Shown here: positions 1 through 7,756 of the stretch, one piece after another
Layout of the letters: each line of letters opens with the position of its first letter
Numbering within the stretch: position 1 is the stretch's first letter
Source of the DNA: JAJTYI01 sp964420145
Lineage (GTDB): Bacteria; Patescibacteriota; Dojkabacteria; B142; OLB20
NCBI GenBank assembly: GCA_964420145.1
Contig: CAYQRB010000006.1
Span: forward strand, 1 to 35,847
Length of the DNA: 35,847 nt
Direction: 5' to 3'
Made by a program: the position numbers and the translations under genes
The notes under the pieces: model-generated
The model's database searches: none
What the model was told of the DNA's origin: nothing
What the model saw: the letters and a program-made list of their open reading frames with translations, nothing else

Positions 1-1173
1 TGGACCAGATCTACAGTAATATGGAAAATCTGATATTCTGCTTGTGGTAGAACCTACCATATTTACCAAACTCGCAATCTTAGCCCCTTTACTTTTGGCA
101 CTCTCTAGTGCTTCGATAGTATCTGCTGTTTCTCCGCTCTGACTAAATGCAATAAATAAATCCTTGTCTGAAACTGTGTTAAGATAGCTCTCTATCTCAT
201 ATGCCCTCACATCAATCGCATTGATACCTGCCAGGCTCCTTAGGAAATATGCAGTTTGACCTGCTGCATAATACGCAGTCCCTGCTCCAACTGTGTAAAC
301 TGTTTTGGCGCTTTTTATTGCTTCAACAAGAGGACTCAGCTCTTCCTCAGTATAAATAGAGGCTTCTTTAATAGTATATTTTTGATCCACAATTTCTTTT
401 AACATAAAATGCTCATATCCTTCTTTGCTGATTTCCCCCTGAGATTCATCAAGCTCTTTTATCTCTACCGATTTTTCTCTACCACTATTTACATCAAAAA
501 CAGATAAGTTACCATCTTTATACTCAACTAGTTCTAAATCATTGATAAATATAGCTTTATTGGTTCTATTTAGAAAAGAAAGCGTATCTGAAGCAAAAAA
601 GTACTCATCATCTCCAACTCCTATTACCAAAGGAGATCCGTTTCTTACGGCAACTATTCTATTATCTACAGTAGATAATGCTATTATCGTATTTCTACCT
701 TTTAAATCTATAAAAGCTTCTCTTACTGCTTCCTTAAACTTCTTAGTTTGTTTTAACTTTTCCTCTACCAACCGTACTATCACCTCAGTATCTGTTTGTG
801 ATTCAAATTTATATCCAAGTTTTTGTAAGTCTTTTTTTAACTGTTGGTAGTTTTCTACAATACCGTTTTGTGCTAACACAAAAGATTTATCACTAGAGTA
901 ATGTGGGTGTGCATTAATATAACTAACTCCACCATGAGTAGCCCAACGAGTGTGACCAACTCCAATAGTAGATTGTGGGAAACTACCGATACTTGCTAAA
1001 TCTCCAATTGCACCCACTTTCTTGATTACATCAATTTGTTTACGCTTGTTGGTTTGGTTAGTAATCACTGCTACTCCCCAAGAATCATATCCACGATACT
1101 CAAGTCTTTTTAAGCCTTCGATTATAATTTCTCCTGCCGATCCCTTTCCTACATAACCGAAAATTCCACACAT
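1..1173 (-). CDS. glmS: Glutamine--fructose-6-phosphate aminotransferase (isomerizing), N-terminal 391 residues; runs off the window
   Basis: This enzyme makes glucosamine-6-phosphate from fructose-6-phosphate and glutamine, the first step toward UDP-GlcNAc and peptidoglycan. The start at 1173 gives MCGIFGYVG, so after Met removal Cys2 is the N-terminal nucleophile of the class II glutaminase domain. Further glutaminase motifs are RGYDSWGVAV, GHTRWATHGG and NGIVENY. After about residue 240 comes the first SIS (sugar isomerase) domain, with VGAGTAYYAA and the sugar-phosphate motif FSQSGETADT. The frame stays open to base 1; the family is about 600 aa, so the second SIS domain lies outside the window. 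A good sigma70-like promoter lies about 50 nt upstream. No Shine-Dalgarno sequence is visible before the ATG. Identification is secure. Confidence 0.97.
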   Translation of the reverse strand, partial: MCGIFGYVGKGSAGEIIIEGLKRLEYRGYDSWGVAVITNQTNKRKQIDVIKKVGAIGDLASIGSFPQSTIGVGHTRWATHGGVSYINAHPHYSSDKSFVLAQNGIVENYQQLKKDLQKLGYKFESQTDTEVIVRLVEEKLKQTKKFKEAVREAFIDLKGRNTIIALSTVDNRIVAVRNGSPLVIGVGDDEYFFASDTLSFLNRTNKAIFINDLELVEYKDGNLSVFDVNSGREKSVEIKELDESQGEISKEGYEHFMLKEIVDQKYTIKEASIYTEEELSPLVEAIKSAKTVYTVGAGTAYYAAGQTAYFLRSLAGINAIDVRAYEIESYLNTVSDKDLFIAFSQSGETADTIEALESAKSKGAKIASLVNMVGSTTSRISDFPYYCRSGP

Positions 1174-1207
1174 AATATAGTTTTTAAGAGTTAAAAAAAG
1201 ACTTTAG

Positions 1208-1222
1208 CTTACAACTTGTAAG
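1208..1222. repeat. 15-bp odd palindrome at the glmS transcription start
   Basis: CTTACAA and TTGTAAG are separated by a single base. The palindrome covers the expected transcription start of glmS, just downstream of its -10 box. It could be an operator or could form a small 5' hairpin in the mRNA. Which one is not decidable from sequence alone. Confidence 0.4.
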
Positions 1223-1250
1223 TATAGCCAAATCTCTATCCTTCTTTCAA
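1221..1250 (-). promoter_or_regulatory. glmS promoter
   Basis: Reading the minus strand, TTGAAA (-35), an 18-nt spacer and TATACT (-10) each match consensus at five of six positions. The predicted start near 1213 leaves a leader of about 40 nt before the glmS ATG. Confidence 0.65.
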
Positions 1251-1350
1251 CGAAACTGTCCAAATATTATCACAGGAATTAGAGTACTTATAAGCAAAAC
1301 CCAACCTCGTTATATACACAGAATTTTTTATATAACAACTAAGAATCCAG

Positions 1351-1380
1351 TTGCACAATCAACAGCACTACTGCTATAAT
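1351..1380 (+). promoter_or_regulatory. rpmB promoter with extended -10
   Basis: TTGCAC, an 18-nt spacer and a perfect TATAAT preceded by TGC (extended -10 element). Transcription would start near 1387, about 15 nt before the ATG at 1402. This argues against the upstream in-frame TTG at 1351, which lies inside the promoter. Confidence 0.65.
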
Positions 1381-1401
1381 AGGAAATTATTACTGATAGA
1401 T

Positions 1402-1659
1402 ATGGCAAACAGAGACGCACTTACAGGCAAAGGCTCTATGTTCGGTGGACATAGAAAACATAGAAGAGGTTCTTCTGGAGGAGGAGGAGCTTGGTCTTTT
1501 CGTGCACAAAGAACACTCCGACAATGGAAACCAAATTTACGAAAAGTAAGACTTACCCAAATTGCCACAGGTAAAATTGCAAACCTGAAGATCTCGATGA
1601 AAACCTACAAAAAACTCCGACAAGGTGGGGTTGTAGAAGGGTATAAAATCTCGGACTAA
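1402..1659 (+). CDS. rpmB: Large ribosomal subunit protein bL28
   Basis: A small, very basic 85-aa ribosomal protein of the 50S subunit. The signature is GKGSMFGGHRKHR near the N-terminus followed by RQWKPNLRKVRL, which matches the bL28 core (GKGP...G..VSH...RR.W.PNL..VR). An insertion rich in Gly and Ser (RRGSSGGGGAWSFRAQ, residues about 19-34) replaces the usual short linker. The Cys pairs found in zinc-binding bL28 proteins are absent. The start at MANRD (1402) is chosen because the promoter lies directly upstream; an in-frame TTG 51 nt earlier would add residues unlike the family. The gene is monocistronic and convergent with the HIT gene. Confidence 0.93.
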   Translation: MANRDALTGKGSMFGGHRKHRRGSSGGGGAWSFRAQRTLRQWKPNLRKVRLTQIATGKIANLKISMKTYKKLRQGGVVEGYKISD

Positions 1660-1697
1660 TCTACTATATGTAATATTTCCTATACTGTCTTTTTATC

Positions 1698-1719
1698 ACA
1701 GTATATTTACTGTTGTTTT
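1698..1719 (+). terminator. Weak terminator-like hairpin after rpmB
   Basis: ACAGTA and TACTGT flank a 4-nt loop and are followed by a short T-rich tract (TGTTTTA). The stem is only 6 bp and AT-rich. It lies between convergent rpmB and the HIT gene, about 40 nt after the rpmB stop, which is the right place, but it is weak. Confidence 0.35.
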
Positions 1720-1777
1720 ATACAAAAATTAAGTAGAAAAATCACCAATAGGTTAGTTTTACACTTGGGGGGTAAAT

Positions 1778-2245
1778 TCAGAAGTTTGTATTTGCTATCT
1801 TTTTCATAATTCTCGCTAGTTCCTTATCATCAGCCCTTTTGGCACTGTGAGATGATAAATAACCAGGGTAAATCTCGTAATAATCATCTTTATCTGATTC
1901 TATTTCTCGCCATTTATCCAAAACAGTACCGTGCATAGGATAGAGTTTTGAGTGAATATGGTCTACTCCAAACCCCTCAAAAACCAAACCGGTTCTACCT
2001 ACATCTTCAAACGCTTTATCTAAAAGCAAAGCGACCTTCTGAGTTGCCTGCATAAGTTTGTTTAGTATTTCTTCTGGAAGTTCAGCAAAATAGCTGGAGT
2101 AGTGTTTTTTAGGAATTACAAGTGATGTGCCTAGTGTATTTGGGTAAATATTGAGAAATGCCAAATGCTCTTCATCTTCCCAAATTTTATAACTTGGAGC
2201 CTGACCTTCTACAATTTTACAAAAAATACAATCACTTGTTGCCAT
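1778..2245 (-). CDS. HIT-family nucleotide hydrolase/transferase with variant histidine triad
   Basis: A 155-aa member of the histidine-triad family, which hydrolyses or transfers nucleotidyl groups. CIFCKIVEGQAPSYKIWEDE near the N-terminus is the family opening, with the CxxC half of the usual zinc site. LAFLNIYPNTLGTSLVIPKKHYSS is the beta-strand and nucleotide-binding region. The triad reads H96-I-H98-S-K100 (DHIHSKLYPMHG), so the first two histidines, including the presumed catalytic His98, are kept and the third is Lys. The motif GVDHIHSKLYPMHG looks like a distinct HIT subgroup rather than a random mutation. It follows mscL on the same strand with a 60-nt gap and may be cotranscribed. 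The substrate is unknown. Confidence 0.88.
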   Translation of the reverse strand: MATSDCIFCKIVEGQAPSYKIWEDEEHLAFLNIYPNTLGTSLVIPKKHYSSYFAELPEEILNKLMQATQKVALLLDKAFEDVGRTGLVFEGFGVDHIHSKLYPMHGTVLDKWREIESDKDDYYEIYPGYLSSHSAKRADDKELARIMKKIANTNF

Positions 2246-2305
2246 AGGTAAAAACTAACAAATAAAATTTTGGTTTATATTTTAACTCAACAGATTGTTT
2301 ATTGT

Positions 2306-2617
2306 TTATTTTTTATCTTCTTTTTTCTTGTCTAGTTTATCTAACCCGAGTTTTTTAACACCAACATAAACAACTGTCGCTACCACTATAAAATCAATAA
2401 ATGTAGAAAGGAAATTTCCTATCATAACTTCAGATCCAAAAATAGAAAATGAAAAAGAAGTAAGACTCTCTGCTTCTCCAAGTACAATCCCAATTAGAGG
2501 ATTAATTATATCTTCAACCAGAGAGGAGACTAATCCAGAAACAGCTCCTCCCAAAATAAACCCGACTGCAAGCCCTATAATTCCCTGCTCCCGAACAAAG
2601 TTTGAAAAATCTTTCAT
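2306..2617 (-). CDS. mscL: Large-conductance mechanosensitive channel MscL
   Basis: A 103-aa inner-membrane channel that opens under membrane tension and releases solutes during osmotic downshock. The opening MKDFSNFVREQGIIGLAVGFILGGAVSGLVSSLVEDIINPLIG matches the MscL N-terminal amphipathic helix and the Gly/Ala-rich pore-lining TM1, with the conserved DIINPLIG loop. TM2 is IGNFLSTFIDFIVVATVVYVGVKKL, and a charged Lys/Asp tail follows, as in the C-terminal helical bundle. The periplasmic loop is short. The -35/-10 promoter is 40-65 nt upstream and divergent from the RRM gene. A U-rich stretch precedes the ATG in place of a Shine-Dalgarno sequence. Confidence 0.95.
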   Translation of the reverse strand: MKDFSNFVREQGIIGLAVGFILGGAVSGLVSSLVEDIINPLIGIVLGEAESLTSFSFSIFGSEVMIGNFLSTFIDFIVVATVVYVGVKKLGLDKLDKKKEDKK

Positions 2618-2653
2618 AAAAATATAAATAATAAATTAATCAACTACACTAGG

Positions 2654-2683
2654 ATTATAAGTCAAATAAGCAACTTAGTTCAA
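2654..2683 (-). promoter_or_regulatory. mscL promoter
   Basis: On the minus strand, TTGAAC, an 18-nt spacer and a perfect TATAAT. It is divergent from, and about 23 bp away from, the promoter of the RRM gene. Confidence 0.6.
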
Positions 2684-2706
2684 TTTTTTAAAATTTTATC
2701 GTCAAA

Positions 2707-2735
2707 CTGACAAAATAAAATAAAACTGGTATAAT
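2707..2735 (+). promoter_or_regulatory. Strong promoter of the RRM protein gene
   Basis: CTGACA, a 17-nt spacer and TATAAT, with TGG immediately upstream of the -10 (extended -10). Start of transcription is expected near 2742, which gives an unusually long leader of about 88 nt before the ATG at 2831. Confidence 0.75.
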
Positions 2736-2802
2736 ACAAATGTTAGTTTATTCTGCTTAGTTTTTAAGGTTTCTCCAAAATCACTAATCCAGTAGAGCTA
2801 AG

Positions 2803-2824
2803 TTTATTTTTTTTATTTTTTATT
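2803..2824 (+). promoter_or_regulatory. U-rich tract in the leader in front of the RRM gene start
   Basis: A 22-nt run of T interrupted only by single A residues ends seven bases before the ATG, and no Shine-Dalgarno motif is present. A near-identical tract precedes trxA (18905-18925). U-rich tracts can act as ribosomal protein bS1 docking sites, or as binding sites for an RRM protein; both roles are inference here. Confidence 0.4.
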
Positions 2825-2830
2825 CCTCAA

Positions 2831-3100
2831 ATGGAAAAAAACAAATTATTCGTAGGCAATGTAGCTTACGCAACACCTATTGAGAAGCTTGTCGAGCTAT
2901 TCTCAGAATATGGTGAAGTTACTGAGTCTTACAAACCTCAGGACAAAGGTTTCGCATTTATTACCTTCGCAAACGAAGCAGATGCAAACAAAGCTATGGA
3001 AGCAATGAACGGCAAAGAAGTCGACGGAAGAGAACTCTTTGTTAATGTTGCTAGACCTAGAGAAGAAAGACCAAGAAGAGATTTTGGAAGCAGAAACTAA
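2831..3100 (+). CDS. Small RRM-domain RNA-binding protein
   Basis: An 89-aa single RNA-recognition-motif protein of the type found in cyanobacteria and many other bacteria. RNP2 is LFVGNVAY (residues about 6-13) and RNP1 is KGFAFITF, with the aromatic residues that stack on RNA in place. The order beta-alpha-beta-beta-alpha-beta is complete and ends with GRELFVNVARPRE, followed by an Arg-rich tail (RPRRDFGSRN). It probably acts as an RNA chaperone or post-transcriptional regulator, perhaps cold-induced; that is known for relatives, not shown here. Strong promoter, long U-rich leader, single gene, and a strong terminator 22 nt after the stop. Confidence 0.93.
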   Translation: MEKNKLFVGNVAYATPIEKLVELFSEYGEVTESYKPQDKGFAFITFANEADANKAMEAMNGKEVDGRELFVNVARPREERPRRDFGSRN

Positions 3101-3121
3101 TTTCAGTTTTTCTTTAAAACT

Positions 3122-3149
3122 AAAGACCTCCGTTATGGGGGTCTTTTTT
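3122..3149 (+). terminator. Rho-independent terminator of the RRM gene
   Basis: AAAGACCTCC pairs with GGGGGTCTTT across a GTTAT loop (10 bp with one G-T wobble), followed by further T residues. On the opposite strand the hairpin could also help end the DUF262-HNH operon, whose stop is at 3174. Confidence 0.88.
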
Positions 3150-3156
3150 GTATATG
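3133..3156 (+). repeat. Left flanking repeat of the accessory island (loop, 3' arm and tail of the RRM terminator)
   Basis: This 24-bp stretch matches 7893-7915 at 21 positions with one gap. The shared core is GGGGTCTTTTTT followed by TATATG. The two copies bracket the four-gene restriction-like operon. Confidence 0.55.
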
Positions 3157-3173
3157 TTAATAAATCCCAGTTG

Positions 3174-4277
3174 TTATTTACCAGACTTGGTTCTGTTATC
3201 TTGTTTGCAAAGCATTTGACAGTTTTCATAAATCGTTTTCCCCCCTTCGTGCCAAGGAGTAATATGATCAGCTTCCATTTCCTCAAACTCAAAGTGAACT
3301 TTACAAAATGGGCAGACACCGCCTTGCCTCTCATACGCCTCTCGTTTCATCTTATCAGTAAAAGCACGAATATTTAGATATTTTTCTTGTTTTGTTAGAA
3401 CATACGGATATATACCTGATTTTTTTGTTACATCTTCATCCTGCATCAATTCTTTTATTTCCGCTTCTAGTCCTTCGGGATTTAGATCAATGTTATTAAA
3501 TTGATTATATAGTTCACCCCAGTTTACGGTAGCCATTTCGCGTCGATAGTTTGGGAATATTCTTCGAACCCAGGTAATTACGGCTTGAAAATAGTTCCAT
3601 AATTCGCCAGCATTTTCATTATGCTGATATTTTGCCATGTAATCTTCAATCTCTCCATTATTTATCCAAGAAAGTGCAGTTTCTAGATACTCCTGTCTGA
3701 TAGGGGACCCACTTAGAAGAGCACCACCATCATTAGCCAATAAATACCCAGCACAATTGGATTTGCTGAATTTTAGCTTTGCGTCAGATAGCCAAGTACC
3801 GGTATAAACCGCGTTGCGTAATTCCTGATCAGTTAGTTTTTCTCCAGCAATATTGATAATCCGAAACCAGTCCAGCCGTTCTTTGTCTGTGCCTTCACAA
3901 AAGTAAATCATTAGTTCATAGTCTAAGATTTGATTTTGTTCTTCTGCGGTTAAATTATGAAACATCGCAAGTCTACCATTGAAGTCTACGGAGAAATCCC
4001 CATTTACATATTGTGCAAGACTGATTGTGCGTTGTTGACCATCTAAAACTTCATAACCACCGTCTTCTCTCACCACCCAGTACATCACATTTAGTGGAAA
4101 TCCGTTTCTAACTGTATCTATGACTGCATCGCGCTGTTTGTCCTTGTAAACAAACTCCCTCTGGTATCTTGGACGGATATCAAGTCTACCACCATAACCT
4201 ACCACACCTTCTTCAGCATTATCTCTATAACCATCTATTACTTCTTTTACTTTTAAGTTGTGTAATTCTATTTTCAT
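3174..4277 (-). CDS. DUF262 domain protein with C-terminal HNH endonuclease (GmrSD-like)
   Basis: A 367-aa putative nuclease. The N-terminal half is a DUF262 (ParB-like) domain: IRPRYQREFVYKDKQRDAVIDTVRNGFP leads into the hallmark DGQQR (79-83), which in the DUF262 proteins GmrS/BrxU serves nucleotide binding and hydrolysis. The C-terminus is an HNH nuclease: Cys322/Cys325 and Cys353/Cys357 form a structural zinc site around the core A-D337-H338 ... H343 ... N352, with the last Asn at 361. GmrSD itself has DUF1524 as nuclease; here it is a plain zinc-type HNH. It is the last gene of the four-gene minus-strand operon. It could be the restriction component acting with the methyltransferase, or a modification-dependent nuclease; the sequence does not decide. 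Confidence 0.85.
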   Translation of the reverse strand: MKIELHNLKVKEVIDGYRDNAEEGVVGYGGRLDIRPRYQREFVYKDKQRDAVIDTVRNGFPLNVMYWVVREDGGYEVLDGQQRTISLAQYVNGDFSVDFNGRLAMFHNLTAEEQNQILDYELMIYFCEGTDKERLDWFRIINIAGEKLTDQELRNAVYTGTWLSDAKLKFSKSNCAGYLLANDGGALLSGSPIRQEYLETALSWINNGEIEDYMAKYQHNENAGELWNYFQAVITWVRRIFPNYRREMATVNWGELYNQFNNIDLNPEGLEAEIKELMQDEDVTKKSGIYPYVLTKQEKYLNIRAFTDKMKREAYERQGGVCPFCKVHFEFEEMEADHITPWHEGGKTIYENCQMLCKQDNRTKSGK

Positions 4278-4295
4278 TGATTTTATTCTTTGTCA

Positions 4296-5507
4296 TTAAT
4301 AATTATTTTCAGTAAGCTCCAAAAACCTAGCTGTCATCGTAGGGTTCCCATGCGTAAGTTTCTTAATCGTTAGATCTTCAGCTTTGTTGTTGGCTATACG
4401 AAGATTGTTCTCGGATGAAAGCAGAGCGTCTTTAGTTTTTTGCAAGTGATCGATTGTCTTATCAATTTCTTCGATGGCAGTCTTGAATTTACGACTGGCT
4501 AAGTCGTAATTCTTGGCAAAACCTTCTTTGAATTTATTGATGTTATCCTCAAAGTCAGTAATATCAATATTTTGACTCTTAACTAAAGCAAGCTCTTCTT
4601 TATATTTTAGAGAATTCATACCCGCATTCCGTAGCAAAGTTATTATGGGAATAAAAAATTGTGGACGGACTATATACATTTTAGGATACTTATGAGAGAC
4701 ATCAACGATACCAGTGTTATACAGCTCGTTTTCCGCTTCCAACAGTGAAACAAGAATGGCATATTCACATTTCTTTTCAGTGCGATCTTTATCTAGTTCC
4801 CGCAAAAAATCTTCATTTCGTTTTTTGGTGGCAGTTTCATCACCTTCATTTTTCATTTCAAACATGATTGAGATGATTTCATTACCTGACTCATCTGTTT
4901 CTCGGTAAATATAATCTCCCTTGCTACCAGATGCTGAATTATTGTCTTTTTCAAAATAAGCATTTTGAAAAGCAGTCGCACGAAGTTTGTTAAACTCAAT
5001 TTCGCAGTGTTGCTCCAAACTTTCTCCTAGCATTTTGGTACTCAACTTTAGTTTCATATCTTTGCGATAAGCAAGCTCATCATCTTTCAACTTGATAATA
5101 TCATCTTTGGCTTTGAGTTCTGCTAAATATTTTTCTTCTAAAGATTTTTCGAGTAATTGTTTTTCGGTTTCTTTGTTTCTCAACTCTCCAGCTAGATTGT
5201 CGCGTTCTTTTTCAACTATTTTCACTGCTTCAGTAACGCTAAGTTTCTCCTTGATTTCTGCTTTCTCGATTTTTGCCTTTAGTTCGGCCAATTCTTTTTC
5301 CTTTATGGCAATGTCTGTTTGCATAACTTTTTCAACCCTAGCTTCAGCAAGCCTGATAGCATTTTCTTTTTCCTTTTCAGCAAGCTCTAATCGTTCGTGA
5401 ACTTCTTTATCAAACACATCATCACGAACTTGCTTCAAGATATCAGCAAATCCGGCTTCATCGACTTTGAAAACTCTATTACAATGCGGACACTTTATAT
5501 CATTCAT
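4296..5507 (-). CDS. DUF2130 family protein: zinc-finger-like N-terminus, long coiled coil, PD-(D/E)XK-like region
   Basis: A 403-aa cytoplasmic protein of unknown biochemical activity. It opens with a CPHC knuckle (residues about 6-9), followed by about 130 residues of charged heptad-like coiled coil rich in Lys, Glu and Ala. The DUF2130 core follows: SASGSKGDYIYRETDESGNEIISIMFEMKNE, then KRNEDFLRELDKDRTEKKCEYAILVSLLE. The D ... E-M-K arrangement in the core resembles a PD-(D/E)XK nuclease site; that is inference from motif shape. The gene lies 18 nt upstream of the DUF262-HNH gene and 25 nt downstream of the methyltransferase, so all three are probably cotranscribed. The antisense strand here looks open only because of biased Ser/Phe-rich composition. 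Confidence 0.82.
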   Translation of the reverse strand: MNDIKCPHCNRVFKVDEAGFADILKQVRDDVFDKEVHERLELAEKEKENAIRLAEARVEKVMQTDIAIKEKELAELKAKIEKAEIKEKLSVTEAVKIVEKERDNLAGELRNKETEKQLLEKSLEEKYLAELKAKDDIIKLKDDELAYRKDMKLKLSTKMLGESLEQHCEIEFNKLRATAFQNAYFEKDNNSASGSKGDYIYRETDESGNEIISIMFEMKNEGDETATKKRNEDFLRELDKDRTEKKCEYAILVSLLEAENELYNTGIVDVSHKYPKMYIVRPQFFIPIITLLRNAGMNSLKYKEELALVKSQNIDITDFEDNINKFKEGFAKNYDLASRKFKTAIEEIDKTIDHLQKTKDALLSSENNLRIANNKAEDLTIKKLTHGNPTMTARFLELTENNY

Positions 5508-5532
5508 AATTTTATGTGATTCAATTTAAATA

Positions 5533-6585
5533 TTATCTCTGTGGTTTTTTATTTCTGATTAAAATTCTCTTAAATAATTTTTTTCCATTAAGATAAATCG
5601 CATTTGCAAAAGAATATACACCATCTGCACCAACAGAGCCGACATGACCAATTATTTCAAACTGTTCTGGATTATACTTATCAACAAATGTTATAGGAAC
5701 CCCCATATCTTTTTCATAGTCCATTGGAATTTCTGCAACTTTAGGTACTTCTATAGCATCATAATTATCATACTTTGGATAGTCTTTTGAATTATATTTT
5801 TTATACAAAACCAAATCATCCTTATGCTTTTCTACTTCTAGACTTGTATACCAACAAGAAGTAGAAACTCTTGCAATTTTCTTACCATTTTCAGCTATAT
5901 GATGATAATGTTCCCAGTCATCAGGAACCTCAAAGAACATACCGACATTAAAATTAGTGTAACCTGTGCGGAGTTTATTATCCTTTATCAGTTTAAATAT
6001 TTCTTTATACGTTATGGCATTTGTATTCCCAATAATCAAGAATTTCTTATCGTATTTAACAAGTTGGGAGACATACTCACGGAAGAGAGAAAACGGGGGA
6101 TTAGTCACTACCATATCAGCTTCCTTGAGTAACTCTATACATTCTTTACTTCTAAAGTCTCCATTTCCTTTGAGCATAGCCACAGTGTTGGCGTCTTCTC
6201 TAAGTAGTTGCTTAACATCAGACAAATCTATGGCTCCGTCGGAATTGGTGTCTGCTACCCTGGTGATTTCTATTTTAATCGGCTCTTTGCCGTCCGGTTT
6301 AAGACCCTCTACTTCCAAAAGGGAAAGTTGGCTTCCTACAATCGGAGATTTGACGAAACTGGTGGTGATGAGTTTTTTCAGCCCTAATGCGTTGAAGTTG
6401 GAGGCAAAGTATTTGAAAAAGTTGCTTTCAAACGGATCATCACAGTTACAGTAAACTACTTTACCGCGGAATTGCTCTTTGTAGTGCTTGAGCTCTTTTT
6501 CAATATCGGTTAACTGGGTATAAAACTCGTCTTTTTTGGCTTTGTTAGCTTTGTGTAGGTTGGTGTTTAGTGATTTTGTGGTCAT
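5533..6585 (-). CDS. EcoRI-type adenine-specific DNA methyltransferase
   Basis: A 350-aa N6-adenine methyltransferase resembling M.EcoRI along its whole length. Recognisable blocks are LHKANKAKKDEFYTQLTDIE near the N-terminus, GKVVYCNCDDPFESNFFKYFA (41-61), GDFRSKECIELLKEADMVVTNPPFSLF, YPKYDNYDAIEV, MGVPITFVDKYNPEQFEI and the C-terminus RILIRNKKPQR. Catalytic motif IV is N162-PPF. M.EcoRI methylates GAATTC; the specificity of this protein cannot be read off. An insertion around residues 95-135 contains D112-x-N114-x-D116-G-x-I-D120-x-x-D123, a canonical EF-hand/dockerin calcium-loop pattern. No EcoRI-like endonuclease is adjacent; DUF2130 and DUF262-HNH genes follow instead. The gene starts 15 nt after the AAA gene. 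Confidence 0.92.
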   Translation of the reverse strand: MTTKSLNTNLHKANKAKKDEFYTQLTDIEKELKHYKEQFRGKVVYCNCDDPFESNFFKYFASNFNALGLKKLITTSFVKSPIVGSQLSLLEVEGLKPDGKEPIKIEITRVADTNSDGAIDLSDVKQLLREDANTVAMLKGNGDFRSKECIELLKEADMVVTNPPFSLFREYVSQLVKYDKKFLIIGNTNAITYKEIFKLIKDNKLRTGYTNFNVGMFFEVPDDWEHYHHIAENGKKIARVSTSCWYTSLEVEKHKDDLVLYKKYNSKDYPKYDNYDAIEVPKVAEIPMDYEKDMGVPITFVDKYNPEQFEIIGHVGSVGADGVYSFANAIYLNGKKLFKRILIRNKKPQR

Positions 6586-6600
6586 AGTTTTTAAAACCTA

Positions 6601-7725
6601 TTAATACAAGAAATCAATGTAGTTCTCTTTGTTTATTAACTTATATTCAGAATTGGGATATTCCAGAAAACTTAATGGAGCAGTTTTTTCTTTTCCCCAT
6701 TTTATCTCGTATCCGAAAAGTTTTCCTGACATCTGTTCAACCAGATCGATCTCTGCACCATCGTAAGTCCGCCAAAAAAATTGTGAGGCGTTAATATTCT
6801 TTGCCTTACGAAATTTGAGTCTCTCAAGGATTACAAAATTTTCCCACAAAGCGCCTACATCATTTCTTAACTCAAGAGGGTTAAAGTTATTAATCAAGGC
6901 ATTTCTAACTCCCAGATCATAAAAATAAATCTTGTTTTGTTTTGATAGAGTTTTTCTCTGATTTGAATAGTACGGAGGAAGCCTAAAAATAACACAATTC
7001 TTCTCCAACAAGTCAATGTAACGCTCAACTGTTTTGACATCCAATCCCACAGTATTCCCCAGTTCTGTAAGCGAAACTTCAGAACCGACCTGAAGTGCTA
7101 TTGCAGACAATAGTTTCGCCAGATTTGCCGGATTTCTCACCTGTTCAAGTTCCAGAATATCTTTATAAAGATAACTACTAGCTATTTCGACCAAAAGCCT
7201 TTGCTTTTCACTTTCGCCTAAAAAAACTTGCGGATAGGTGCCGTAAATCAGAAGATCGGATAGTATCTTCTCCATATTCAAAAGATCAACTCTCGGAAAA
7301 ATCTCTCTTATGGAAAATCCAAAAAGTTCATATACATATTTTCTACCTGTTAGAGGTTCTTGTGTATTCGTCAACAGATTCAAACTCGAAGAGCCAGTTA
7401 TAATAACCTGTTTTTCGCTTTTATAATTATCTACAAGAAGTTTAATTGTTTGCCCAACATTTTCCAGTTTCTGAGCTTCGTCAATAAAAATTATCTTTTT
7501 ATCTCCCACAAGTCTGTCCAGTTGTTCAAAGTCTTTGTTTTCTAGCATCAATCTGTCAGTAGGGTTGTCACCGGTAAACTCAGCTACGGTCTTTTTTTCA
7601 TCAAGGATAGACTTAACCATAGTGGTTTTTCCCACCTGTCTGGCACCGACGATTATTATTGCTTTTCCTTTGAAAAAGTCACTTTTTATTTTTGAAGTTA
7701 TTTCACGAGGTATAAATTTATCCAT
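6601..7725 (-). CDS. AAA ATPase with DUF4143 C-terminal domain
   Basis: A 374-aa protein of the archaeal-type ATPase (AAA_14) plus DUF4143 family, widespread and mobile in bacteria and archaea, with unclear function. Walker A is GARQVGKTT (Lys33), Walker B IIFIDEAQ, and sensor 1 VIITGSSS. A helix-turn-helix-like region (VSLTELGNTVGLDVKTVERYIDLLEK) links to DUF4143. The C-terminus has EIDLVEQ ... GYEIKWG, a PD-(D/E)XK-like arrangement. I start at 7725 (MDKFIPREI), not at the upstream in-frame ATG at 7785: the extra 20 residues are not family-like and fall on the promoter. First gene of the island operon. The role may be regulatory, defensive or simply that of a hitchhiking selfish gene. Confidence 0.9.
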   Translation of the reverse strand: MDKFIPREITSKIKSDFFKGKAIIIVGARQVGKTTMVKSILDEKKTVAEFTGDNPTDRLMLENKDFEQLDRLVGDKKIIFIDEAQKLENVGQTIKLLVDNYKSEKQVIITGSSSLNLLTNTQEPLTGRKYVYELFGFSIREIFPRVDLLNMEKILSDLLIYGTYPQVFLGESEKQRLLVEIASSYLYKDILELEQVRNPANLAKLLSAIALQVGSEVSLTELGNTVGLDVKTVERYIDLLEKNCVIFRLPPYYSNQRKTLSKQNKIYFYDLGVRNALINNFNPLELRNDVGALWENFVILERLKFRKAKNINASQFFWRTYDGAEIDLVEQMSGKLFGYEIKWGKEKTAPLSFLEYPNSEYKLINKENYIDFLY

Positions 7726-7756
7726 AATTAAGCATATTACAAGACTTGCACCCCAT

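Noticed and set aside
1351..1401. Longer bL28 start at the TTG at 1351
   Set aside because: The extra 17 residues are not family-like and the stretch is the promoter itself (TTGCAC and TATAAT).
5092..5400. Open frame antisense to the DUF2130 gene
   Set aside because: Ser/Phe/Leu-rich composition is exactly what the complement of a Lys/Glu/Ala coiled coil produces.
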